Below, in pieces: positions 35,401-45,594 of a DNA stretch of 64,000 bases (positions are counted from its first letter, which is position 1; each line of letters starts with the position of its first letter). Under the pieces are notes generated by a model. That model ran no database searches, was not told the DNA's origin, and was given only the letters and a program-made list of their open reading frames with translations. This DNA is from Odiellus spinosus (lineage: Eukaryota; Arthropoda; Arachnida; Opiliones; Phalangiidae), in assembly GCA_963920705.1 (NCBI GenBank), contig OY987233.1, positions 4,268,001 to 4,332,000 on the forward strand, given 5' to 3'. The position numbers and the translations under genes were made by a program.

Positions 35401-37105
35401 TATATGATTTTTTTTACAAGGGGTACCTCTTGTAAAAAAATAACAATTGTTTTTTTTTACAAGGGGTACCCCTTGTAAAAAATAATAATTGATTTTTTTA
35501 CAAGGGGTACACCTTGTAAAAAAATAATAATTGATTTTTAATAAATACACCCCCTGTAAAAAATAATAATAAATACACCCCTGTAAAAAAAAAAAAATAA
35601 ATACACCCCCTGTAAAAAAAAATAATAAATACACCCCCTGTAAAAAAAAATAAATAATAAATACACCCCCTGTAAAAAAAATAAATACACCCTCTGTAGA
35701 AAAATAAATAATAAATACACCCCCTGTAAAAAAATAAATGATAAATACACCCCCTGTAAAAAAATAAATGATAAATACACCCCCTTTAAGAAAATAAATG
35801 ATAAATACACCCCCTGTAAAAAAATAAATGATAAATACACCCCCTGTAAAAAAATAAATGATAAATACACCCCCTGTAAAAAAATAAATGATAAATACAC
35901 CCCCTGTAAAAAAATAAATGATAAATACACCCCCTGTAAAAAAATAAATGATAAATACACCCCCTGTAAAAAAATAAATAATAAATACACCCCCTGTAAA
36001 AAAATAAATAATAAATACACCCCCTGTAAAAAAATAAATAATAAATACACCCCCTGTAAAAAAATAAATAATAAATACACCCCCTGTAAAAAAATAAATA
36101 ATAAATACACCCCCTGTAAAAAAATAAATAATAAATACACCCCCTGTAAAAAAATAAATAATAAATACACCCCCTGTAAAAAAATAAATAATAAATACAC
36201 CCCCTGTAAAAAAATAAATAATAAATACACCCCCTGTAAAAAAATAAATAATAAATACACCCCCTGTAAAAAAATAAATAATAAATACACCCCCTGTAAA
36301 AAAATAAATAATAAATACACCCCCTGTAAAAAAATAAATAATAAATACACCCCCTGTAAAAAAATAAATAATAAATACACCCCCTGTAAAAAAATAAATA
36401 ATAAATACACCCCTTGTAAAAAAATAAATAATAAATACACCCCTTGTAAAAAAATAAATAATAAATACACCCCCTGTAAAAAAATAAATAATAAATACAC
36501 CCCCTGTAAAAAAATAAATAATAAATACACCCCCTGTAAAAAAATAAATAATAAATACACCCCCTGTAAAAAAATAATAAATACACCCCCTGTAAAAAAA
36601 TAAATAATAAATACACCCCCTGTAAAAAAATAAATAATAAATACACCCCCTGTAAAAAAATAAATAATAAATACACCCCCTGTAAAAAAATAAATAATAA
36701 ATACACCCCCTGTAAAAAAATAAATAATAAATACACCCCCTGTAAAAAAATAAATAATAAATACACCCCCTGTAAAAAAATAAATAATAAATACACCCCC
36801 TGTAAAAAAATAAATAATAAATACACCCCCTGTAAAAAAATAAATAAATACACCCCCTGTAAAAAAATAAATAAATACACCCCCTGTAAAAAAATAAATA
36901 AATACACCCCCTGTAAAAAAATAAATAATAAATACACCCCCTGTAAAAAAATAAATAATAAATACACCCCCTGTAAAAAAAAATAATAAATACACCCCCT
37001 GTAAAAAATAAATAATAAATACACCACCTGTAAAAAAATAAATAATAAATACACCCCCTGTAAAAAAATAAATAATAAACACACCCCCTTTAAAAAAATA
37101 AATAA
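32491..37105 (-). repeat. 30-bp-type satellite, right arm (minus orientation)
   Basis: The unit, read on plus, is AAATACACCCCCTGTAAAAA plus AAATAAATAAT. From 32.5 to 35.6 kb it is irregular and holds three copies of a ~320-bp palindrome-box cluster (mark ATGCTCCCCTGTAAATAATT near 33,337, 34,631 and 35,218), offset 1,294 and 587 bp. From about 35,700 to 37,080 it is nearly perfect at 30 bp for about 46 units. Since 30 is a multiple of three, frames of 430 and 800 codons stay open on the minus strand; they are artefacts. Confidence 0.9.
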
Positions 37106-37910
37106 TAATTTGGAAAATTGAGATTTTTGAGATTTGGAAAATTGAGATTTTTGAGATTTGGAAAATTGAGATTTTTGAGATTTGGAAAATTGAGATTTTT
37201 GAGATTTGGAAAATTGAGATTTTTGAGATTTGGAAAATTGAGATTTTTGAGATTTGGAAAATTGAGATTTTTGAGATTTGGAAAATTGAGATTTTTGAGA
37301 TTTGGAAAATTGAGATTTTTGAGATTTGGAAAATTGAGATTTTTGAGATTTGGAAAATTGAGATTTTTGAGATTAGGAAAATTGAGATTTTTGAGATTAG
37401 GAAAATTGAGATTTTTGAGATTAGGAAAATTGAGATTTTTGAGATTAGGAAAATTGAGATTTTTGAGATTAGGAAAATTGAGATTTTTGAGATTAGGAAA
37501 ATTGAGATTTTTGAGATTAGGAAAATTGAGATTTTTGAGATTAGGAAAATTGAGATTTTTGAGATTAGGAAAATTGAGATTTTTGAGATTTGGAAAATTG
37601 AGATTTTTGAGATTTGGAAAATTGAGATTTTTGAGATTTGGAAAATTGAGATTTTTGAGATTTGGAAAATTGAGATTTTTGAGATTTGGAAAATTGAGAT
37701 TTTTGAGATTTGGAAAATTGAGATTTTTGAGATTTGGAAAATTGAGATTTTTGAGATTTGGAAAATTGAGATTTTTGAGATTTGGAAAATTGAGATTTTT
37801 GAGATTTGGAAAATTGAGATTTTTGAGATTTGGAAAATATAGATTTTTGAGATTTGGAAAATTGAGATTTTTGAGATTTGGAAAATTGAGATTTTTGAGA
37901 TTTGGAAAAA
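37106..37910 (+). repeat. 24-bp array, right arm (about 33 units)
   Basis: The unit TTTGGAAAATTGAGATTTTT plus GAGA is the reverse complement of the left-arm unit. A block of nine units with GATTAGG instead of GATTTGG lies at about 37,370-37,570. The AAACCTC block of the left arm has no match here, so the two arrays expanded separately. Confidence 0.9.
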
Positions 37911-38750
37911 TAATACACCCCTTGTAAAATAAATAAACAAAAATTTTACAATGGGTACCCCTTGTAAAATTTCTTTTACAGGGAGTGTCTTTATTTTTTT
38001 TTTTACCAGGGGTACCCGTTGTAAAAATTAAATTAATTATTTAGATTTTCTTTTACAAAGGGTACCCCTTGTAAAAATTATATTAGTTATTTCGATTATT
38101 TATTTTACAGGGGGTGTATTTATTTATTTTTTACAAGGGGTACCCCTTGTAAAATTTTTGATTTCTTATTTTACAGGGGTGTATTTGTTTTTTACATAGG
38201 GTACCCCTTGTAAAAATTAAATTAGTTATTCCAATGTTTTTTTACAAGGGGTACCCCTTGTGAAATTAAATTAGTTATTTCGATTTTCTTTTACAAAGGG
38301 TACCCCTTGTTAAAATTAAATTTAATTATTTCGATTTTTTTACAAGGGGTACCACTTGTAAAAATTAAATTGGTTATTTCGATTTTTTTTTTACAAGTGG
38401 TACCCCTTGTAAAAATTAAATTAGTTATTTCGATTTTCTTTTACAAGGGGTACCCCTTTTAAAAATTAAATTAGTTATTTCGATTATTTATTTTACAGGG
38501 GGTGTATATATTTTTTTTACAAGGGGTACCCCTAGTAAAATTTTGGATTATTTATTTTACATGAGGTGTACCCCATGTATAAAAATCTAAATATCTAATT
38601 TAATTTTTACAAGGGGTACCCATTGTAAAAAATACACCCCCTGTAAAATAATACACCCCCTGTAAAATAATAATATTTTCGATTTGTTTTACAAGGGATT
38701 TCCCTTGTAAAAAATTCAATTTATTTTTCGATTTTTGTAAAGGGTACCCC

Positions 38751-38760
<10 letters not shown>
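37911..38760 (+). repeat. Right outer box region of the mirror block
   Basis: Palindrome boxes (GGGTACCC cores) alternate with AAAATTAAATTAGTTATTTC spacers and a few ACAGGGGGTGTATTTATTTA units. It is the reverse complement in layout of 23,571-23,896 but longer. Confidence 0.8.
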
Positions 38761-38781
<21 letters not shown>

Positions 38782-39535
38782 TAGACCCCTCAAAAAAAAT
38801 TAGACCCCTCAAAAAAATAAGACCCCCTCAAAAAAATAAGACCCCTCAAAAAAATAAGACCCCTCAAAAAAATAAGACCCCTCAAAAAAATAAGACCCCT
38901 CAAAAAAATAAGACCCCTCAAAAAAATAAGATCCCTCAAAAAAATAAGACCCCTCAAAAAAATAAGACCCCTCAAAAAAATAAGACCCCTCAAAAAAATA
39001 AGACCCCTCAAAAAAATAAGACCCCTCAAAAAAATAAGACCCCTCAAAAAAATAAGACCCCTCAAAAAAATAAGACCCCTCAAAAAAATAAGACCCCTCA
39101 AAAAAATAAGACCCCTCAAAAAAATAAGACCCCTCAAAAAAATAAGACCCCTCAAAAAAATAAGACCCCTCAAAAAAATAAGACCCCTCAAAAAAAATAA
39201 GACCCCTCAAAAAAAATAAGACCCCTCAAAAAAATAAGACCCCTCAAAAAAAATAAGACCCCTCAAAAAAATAAGACCCCTCAAAAAAATAAGACCCCTC
39301 AAAAAAATAAGACCCCTCAAAAAAATAAGACCCCTCAAAAAAATAAGACCCCTCAAAAAAATAAGACCCCTCAAAAAAATAAGACCCCTCAAAAAAATAA
39401 GACGCCTCAAAAAAATAGACCCCCTCAAAAAAATGGACCCCTCAAAAAAATAGACCCCTCAAAAAAATAGACCCCTCAAAAAAATAGACCCCTCAAAAAA
39501 ATAGACCCCCCCTGAAAACATAGATCTGAAAAAAT
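38761..39535. repeat. 18-bp array, about 40 units
   Basis: The unit is ACCCCTCAAAAAAATAAG (18 bp), starting after a run of about 27 A and decaying to ATAGACCCCTCAAAAA near 39,420. It lies outside the mirror and has no partner on the left. Frames of about 130 codons on the minus strand are repeat by-products. Confidence 0.9.
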
Positions 39536-40114
39536 AAACCCCCTGAAAAAACAGCCCCGAGCGAAGACTTTACCACGCGCTCATGCAGGCTGGTAACTTT
39601 GGAGTCTATCCGTTGTTCCTTGAGTTGATTTTCATTAACGAAAACGGTACTTGAATTGAAACTTGACATTCGAACTCTGGATCCGACGCTTTAGCACGAA
39701 CACGGGCCTGCGCTGGTCTTCTTTAACGATACTTGAATTTAAACTTGACATTTTATAATAAAACTAAACTTGGTCACTTGGAACCTTTCCACAGGAGATG
39801 GGGTTAAGGTTGAACCATTTTGGTTTTAATTTTTATTTTTACTCATATTGTTTCTTCTTTGCTTGGTAATTAAATATTATTCTTTTAAAATTTCTCGACA
39901 ACTTGTCAGATTGTTTAAATAGTATGTTTTATATTACTATCAGTTAAATGATGTAAATTACCTTTTTTTTCGATTTTTTTACCAGTGGAAAATGTTAGAT
40001 TTTCTACAAGGGGTACCTCTTCGAAAATGTTAAATTTTTCTTTACATTTTGTGGAAACCTGCAATTACAAAAGAAAAATAGGAAAATATAAGTAAAAAGT
40101 CGATATTATAATAA
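39536..40114. other. Gene-less stretch
   Basis: Unique AT-rich sequence. One diverged half-box (ACAAGGGGTACCTCTTCG) at about 40,006 shows that the satellite motif spread a little beyond the block. Confidence 0.4.
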
Positions 40115-40690
40115 ACTAAAGTCTATCACTTTATTCCATAAAAGTAAACAATGCCCCGTAGCTTAAAACTATCAGCAAAGGTCCGGGTAAATGTACCGAC
40201 AGATTCTGATTCGAGACACTCTAGCGGCCGCAGTCGCCGTGTAAATAGTGAACGGAGGAAGCTCAACTCTGCGGAGAAATTCCGGAGTTTGGAGGGAAGA
40301 CAATATAGCCCGCCTAAATTCCGTCCCTCTTTCCCGACCAAAAATATCGAGGAAGAGTCCAAATTACACGCGCCAGACAGGGGTGATGACTTTTTGTCTA
40401 TATTTAAGTGATGGGCTATGACGTAAAACTGAACCTTTGCTGATAGTATTAAGCTCAACTCTGCGGAGAAATTCCGGAGTTTGGAGGGAAGACAATATAG
40501 CCCGCCTAAATTCCGTCCCTCTTTCCCGACCAAAAATATCGAGGAAGAGTCCAAATTACACGCGCCAGACAGGGGTGATGACTTTTTGTCTATATTTAAG
40601 TGATGGGCTATGACGTAAAACTGAACCTTTGCTGATAGTATTAAGCTATGGGGCGTTGCTTACTTTTATGGAATAAAGTGATAGTTTTTT
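40115..40690 (+). mobile_element. MITE family E, copy 5, with an internal 192-bp tandem duplication
   Basis: Both terminal repeats are present. Inside, GCTCAACTCTGCGGAGAAAT recurs at 40,261 and 40,453, and the 192 bp between are repeated almost exactly, so the element is about 575 bp instead of 390. The duplication joins the right terminal repeat (AGTATTAAGC) to the interior, probably through short shared AAGCTC. Confidence 0.85.
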
Positions 40691-41096
40691 TAAACCCATA
40701 GTCTGAATTAGAAATTATTTAATGAATATTTTTAATTATAATTTATATTTTCGTATATACATATACTTACATTTTGTATAAAATATTACAAGGATTATAT
40801 ATTATAGGCGTCGAAGATATGTCGGTTTTTTTGTTTTTCTTTGTTTTAAGTAATTAATATTAATTACACATGAAAACGGTTACATTTTTTGAAGGGTTAG
40901 AGTTCATTCGATATTTTTCGTATTTTTTTTTTTTTTTTAATTTCGAAAGAATGTTAATGTTATTTTTTTAAGAAGTGTTTTTTATTTAATTATTCTAGAA
41001 GACTTTTAAGAATTTCTCGAGTTAGAAAAGATGGGCGAGTATTTTTATACTTAAAATTAATTTTCTCGCTGTAACCAAATTCAGGTTTAACTATAT
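40691..41096. other. Gene-less stretch
   Basis: AT-rich, with T runs. Nothing supported. Confidence 0.35.
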
Positions 41097-41237
41097 TTAA
41101 AGACATAATGCAACCTAACATGATTTTAAATCGATTCCTTATCGTTTAAATAGGCCTAAACCACTAGCAAACAAAAAAAAAGTATTAACTAGAAATAAAT
41201 GAAAAACTTACCCAGAAAATAGGCTTAGCTAGATTAA

Positions 41238-42068
41238 AGGAATGGTTCACCCATAAAGTTTTTTTGCCTCTAAGGGTCAATAGCACTCTTGGCAACAGAA
41301 ATTTATAACTCAAAATTAATTTTTAATAATAATAATAATTTTATAGTTAAAAATAAATTTAGTATGGACGTGGCCCTTTTGCCCCTAATTCTAAACTTCA
41401 CTGTCGTGCTTGGCCAGGCTAGCAATCTGATAGGCCAATAGAAATAACTTATAAACCAATGAAATGAGACTCCGAGGGGAGAGAGTCTGAGACAGTAAAG
41501 TCTAGAATCCTTCGTTTTTTAATCGGTGTTGTTTTAAAGAAAGTTCAAAATGCCAAGTTGTATTATAAAAGAATGCAAAAATTTTAGTTCTCGGTTTGGA
41601 CTAAGTTTTTATACGGTACACTGGTTCAACTTCAAACGGATCTATTCGCGGCATGACGATACTCTCCGAGAGTCCGAATCGCCGACGAAGTTAGGCCTAG
41701 GCTACGGCTTACCGGGGTTCCTTCAGTCGGCGTCCCGTTCGTTAGACTGACGAGCACTGCCGTTATAACCTGTCGTCGATTTAACGTTCAAGCGCGTAGT
41801 AGTCAACTTTACCATTGAGCAAAAGCTGAGCCAAGTTACTTTGGCCAATCAGATTATTGCCGAAATAAAAACCTTGAAGTGACGTATCGAATGCCCTCTT
41901 GCTTTACAGGAAAGCTTCATACGGGCGCCTATGTGCCCTCAATGTAATTTGTTTTAATTGTTTATTTAAAAATATACTTAATTTTAAATTTTTTTAACAC
42001 TTGAAAAATTGGTTTTGAGTTTAACTAAAGGGTTTGCAGCAAAAATATTTTAACACCGCACCATTCCT
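41238..42068 (+). mobile_element. TTAA element B nested in family A, with a THAP-like fragment
   Basis: 831 bp, starting AGGAATGGTTCACCC and ending with the inverse of AGGAATGGTGC. TTAA is present at both borders (41,234-41,237; 42,069-42,072), so a TTAA-specific transposase inserted it. At 41,550-41,750 a plus-strand frame starts MPSCIIKECKN, matching the start of THAP zinc-finger domains (M-P-x-C-x4-C). The later Cys and His could not be found in frame. CCAATAGA/CCAATGA boxes lie about 100 bp upstream. It could be the 5' remnant of a larger transposon or a captured gene start. Confidence 0.7.
41550..41750 (+). pseudogene. THAP-type zinc-finger N-terminus (fragment, doubtful)
   Basis: 66 codons beginning MPSCIIKECKNFSSRFGLSF. 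THAP domains begin with M-x-x-C, a second Cys 3-5 residues on, and an aromatic-rich strand; this start fits. After about residue 28 the match fades. It lies inside transposon B, so it is likely transposon-derived. Confidence 0.35.
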
Positions 42069-42336
42069 TTAATGGATATCCTGATTTTCTTCGCTTTGAT
42101 TGGTCAGGGACCAATGAGAAAAGTGCCGTCGTTAAGTAATAATCTAAATGAGAGTCGCAATAACATTCGACTGATCGCTTACCCATCAATGAGAGAAAAA
42201 ATTCAGGATCTTCATGAATTCGAATTTTAGGTAAGTTTAATATTTGTTTTTAAATTATTTTAATGGTGGATTAGGCCTATTTAAACGATAAGGAATTGAT
42301 AAATAATCACTTGTAAGGTTTCAATCTCCCCTTAAG

Positions 42337-42407
42337 ATCATTTTCTCCATTAATTTGATGATAAAACCACCTCGGTTTAAATAGAAAATGCCCAATTAAA
42401 GTTTGGA

Positions 42408-42449
<42 letters not shown>

Positions 42450-42454
42450 GGATT
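42337..42454. repeat. Poly-T run
   Basis: About 36 consecutive T at 42,413-42,448, directly outside family F copy 3. Confidence 0.7.
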
Positions 42455-42862
42455 AATATTATTTATTTTCGGAATCACTATGCTAAAAAACGTATTCTAT
42501 AATTTTTTCGGAATTTTTAGACACGTTTTTCTGTTTAAATTAATTTGTAAAGTTTGGTTAAAATGTTAAAAAAGTAAATATAAAATCCGACCAATCATAT
42601 TATTTCAACCTTCAACAGCGCTTGTAATGTGTTAACATTTAGAGAATTGGCCGGCGTTTGAGGCCTAAGACCTCGGACATCAAACATGGGCTTTTTCTTT
42701 CGATGTTAAGACATTACAAGCGCTGTTGAAGGCTGAAATATTATGATTGGTCGGATTTTATATTTACTTTTTTTTTTCATATTTTACCAAACTTTCGAAA
42801 TTAAATCAAGCACCAAAAACGTGTCTAAAAATACTGTTCCATCTACTTTCGGTTTATTTTTA
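42455..42862. mobile_element. MITE family F, copy 3
   Basis: Left arm TTTATTTTCGGAATCACTAT and TTTTTAGACACG; centre with CAACAGCGCTTGTAATGTGT and its inverse ACATTACAAGCGCTGTTG; right arm to AAAAACGTGTCTAAAAATAC and CTGTTCCAT. The right arm has lost about 60 bp relative to copy 4. Confidence 0.8.
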
Positions 42863-43329
42863 ATTCTAAATTCGTGGTTTTTAAAATCCAACTAATGGAG
42901 AAAAATGACGGATCAATTTAAGTTAATTAAATTAGTTAATTTGGGTATTAATAAATTTGGTAATCGTCGCCTCTTATTCCTGAGCAATTTAAAATTAATT
43001 TTAAGCCAAAATTAAATTTTACGAGCCAAAATAAATATGGCAACTTTACTTCGTTGTAAAAAGGTTTTGCCAAAACATTAGGATTTCTTTTATCATTTAA
43101 TTTTAACACCATCAAGACCGTATTTAAATCTATCTTCGAGAGAATGAATATATTTGAATATCTGCATCTAAGTTTACACTCGTTCTACTTAAATCATAAG
43201 GGGGTCCTATTTTTTCTTGGCCATTTCTGCAATGTTTTAAGTCTATAAAAACGATCCTCCTATAGATAACCTTTGTCATTTTCTTTAGAGGCGCGTCATT
43301 ATGACGTATTTATTTGAGGATAGCCAAAC
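42863..43329. other. Gene-less stretch
   Basis: AT-rich; nothing supported. Confidence 0.35.
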
Positions 43330-44270
43330 ATTTTTAGAATCTAAAATTCATAATTTTAATTTATTTATGGTATGTAGGGCTAAATTTATCATCTTTTATG
43401 TCGAAAAACGTCCAAAATTACGTAAATTTTGAATTTTAATCTAATTTAATTCATAATTAATAAACTATATTTTTAAGCCTTGGCTTAACATAATTATTTA
43501 GTATCTAAAATCCATATTTTAAATATTTATGGTATGTAGGGTTAAATTTATCATTTGTGTCGAAGAAAGCCCAAAATTACGTAAATTTTGGATGTTAATC
43601 TAATTTAATTCATAATTAATATCTTTCTAAGCCTTGGCTTAACATAATTATTTAGTATCTAAAATCCATATTGTAACCATATGGTACGGAGGCGTAGATA
43701 ATCTTCATTTGTGTCAAAAAACGTCCAAAATTACGTAAATTTTGGATGTTAATATAATTTAATTCATAATTAACAAATTATCTTTCTAAGCCTTGGCTTA
43801 ACATAATTATTTAGTATCTAAAATCCATATTGTAACTATATTTACGGTACGGAGGTGTAAATATATCTTCATTTGTGTCAAAAAACGTCCAAAATTACGT
43901 AAATTTTGGATGTTAATCTAATTTAATTCATAATTAATAAATTATCTTTCCAAGCCTTGGCTTAACATAATTATTTAGTATCTAAAATCCATATTGTAAC
44001 TATATTTATGGTACGGAGGTGTAGATATATCTTCATTTGTGTCAAAAAGCGTCCAAAATTACGTAAATTTTGGATGTTAATCTAATTTAATTCATAATTA
44101 ATAAATTATCTTTCTAAGCCTTGGCTTAACACAATTATTTAGTATTTAAAATCCATATTTTAAATTTATTTCCGATATGTGGGGTTAAATTTATCATCAT
44201 TTGTGTCAAAGAACTTCCAAAATTTCGTAAATTTTGACGAATTTGTTAATTTCAATTTTTAAGCCTTGGC
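43330..44270. repeat. ~160-bp satellite, about six units
   Basis: CCAAAATTACGTAAATTTTG recurs near 43,412, 43,571, 43,725, 43,889, 44,053 and (diverged) 44,216, giving 154-164-bp units. Each unit also holds AAGCCTTGGCTTAACATAAT, which contains the 12-bp palindrome AAGCCTTGGCTT... (AAGCC/GGCTT core), and ATTACGTAAT-like palindromes. The middle units are most alike and the outer ones more diverged. Confidence 0.9.
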
Positions 44271-44993
44271 TTCATATTTTTAATATATTCATCCTCTCGT
44301 AGTTAGATATAAACCAATTCTTATCGTCATTAAATTTTCGGAAGGGTTACTTTTTATTTTAATTTTAGTTTAAATAGTTTTTATATATATTTATTTTTGT
44401 TTTATTTTTTATTCGAGTCCATTTTTTTAACTTTTTTTTGAAAATGATTTTGTGGCACATTTGATAGTACTTTTTTTAAAAAAATCCTTATTATATATAT
44501 TTGAATAAATATATATTTGTTTTTACGGATTATCCAATCGCGGGGCGGTCGAGATTTCGTGTTCCTCCGTTAGTTTTTTATACAAATCGAAGTTACTTAC
44601 CGTATGGACATTGGGGGATAGGTTTAGTTACTTGATTTTAAATTAACTTTAAACTCCATTCCCCCAGTGTCCCCACCTACTTTTCACGCTTTCCTAGTCA
44701 TTCCTAGTAATATATACAGTTTGTTTCCACGTTTCTTCGTTAAAAAACACCATCTGTATCGGAGATTACACGAGTATTCGCACTAGCTTGTCCACGTTGA
44801 TCGCCTGAAGAAGGTTATGATCGCCAAGAAAGCTAATAGTACCTCAACACTGATACCAGACACTTTAGAACATCCGTTTGGATTTGAGCCTAACGTGAAA
44901 AAGATTTAAATAAAATTTCAAACATTGAAATTAAAGGGAAACTAAAACGTCAGTACTTTCTTAGAAATTTTGAAAAACAATCAAAATTCCTGG
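44271..44993. other. Gene-less stretch
   Basis: No gene. At 44,802-44,840 CGCCTGAAGAAGGTTATGAT followed by CGCCAAGAAAGC recalls a motif common near the ends of Penelope-like and other retroelements, but it is too short to call. Confidence 0.35.
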
Positions 44994-45032
44994 CAATACT
45001 ACGTCATTATTATCGTCGCGTGTCTAGTGAAG

Positions 45033-45458
45033 CTAGGAATATAATACTTCGTCTCCTGGAACGGAAAAGGGGAAGCCGAATGTACGGCAACCTGAGCGGC
45101 GTGGACCTAATACAATATAGACATCTAGCGGAATTTCTTAGCACACTTTCGTCCGCTCTCTGGTCTTTTCATTAGAAATTTCGATTATTTAGGATTATTT
45201 AGGTACGACAAGACGTTTTTCGAGCGTTTTCTTTCTTTTAACTGTTTCTTTTAACTCTTTTTCATCGTTTCTATTTCGTTTTTAAATAGTAATGAATGGC
45301 CAACTCGAAAAACATTGATAAATCCGCTTATAATATGATGGCGCCACTGTACTAGGTCCACGATTGTATATAATTTTGCGCTGCCGTAGATACAACGGGG
45401 AGCCCGTGTTAGGGGAGTACAATTTTCTGTTCCAGGAGACGAAGTATTATATTCCTAG
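45033..45458. mobile_element. Inverted-repeat element K with long flanking direct repeats
   Basis: Starts CTAGGAATATAATACTTCGT and ends with the inverse ACGAAGTATTATATTCCTAG; the repeat runs on through CTCCTGGAAC. Outside lie direct repeats of 39 bp (44,994-45,032 and 45,460-45,498) differing at two positions and beginning CAATACTACGTCATTATTAT. Duplications of 39 bp are far longer than any transposon target duplication, so the structure is more likely a dimer or a rearranged palindrome than a simple insertion. A weaker inverted pair inside (GGACCTAATACAATATAGAC and GTACTAGGTCCACGATTGTA) supports a fold-back. Confidence 0.65.
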
Positions 45459-45594
45459 GCAATACTACGTCATTATTATGGTCGCGTGTCTATTGAAGAG
45501 CCTACAGTTAAGTCTCACGCGTTCTGCTACGCAAAAAGATCGCTTTTGGTTGAAGTATCTTCTAGAAAGTTCTACCTTCATTCGAAACTTATCC

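Larger units (their letters stand above)
23571..38760. repeat. Giant mirror-image satellite block, ~15 kb
   Basis: The block reads, left to right: mixed palindrome boxes with CACCCCCTG units; a 24-bp array (CCAAATCTC strand); a 30-bp-type array (ACAGGGGGTG strand); a tRNA-derived SINE; a 30-bp-type array on the opposite strand (CACCCCCTGT); a 24-bp array on the opposite strand (GAGATTTGG); then mixed boxes with ACAGGGGGTG units. The order and orientation on the right are therefore the reverse complement of those on the left. The left arm is about 8.5 kb and the right about 6.3 kb. They differ in unit number and internal variants, so this is not one sequence read twice. Confidence 0.85.
41097..42336. 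mobile_element. MITE family A, copy 5, split by TTAA element B
   Basis: Left arm 41,097-41,237 (TTAAAGACATAATGCAACCT onward) and right arm from 42,069 to CTCCCCTTAAG. Both keep TTAA at the outer ends. Removing 41,238-42,068 and one TTAA restores a normal ~405-bp family A layout (GGCTTAGCTAGATTAATGGA across the join). Confidence 0.8.

Noticed and set aside
35700-37080. CRISPR-like 30-bp periodicity
   Set aside because: No unique spacers; simple tandem satellite.
35538-37940. 800-codon minus-strand open frame
   Set aside because: It is the continuous translation of 24-bp and 30-bp tandem units; frame openness follows from unit length and both strands are open.
38790-39191. 133-codon minus-strand frames
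   Set aside because: Translation of the 18-bp array.
44802-44840. Penelope-like end motif (CCTGAAGAAGG)
   Set aside because: Too short and no second motif or reverse transcriptase nearby.
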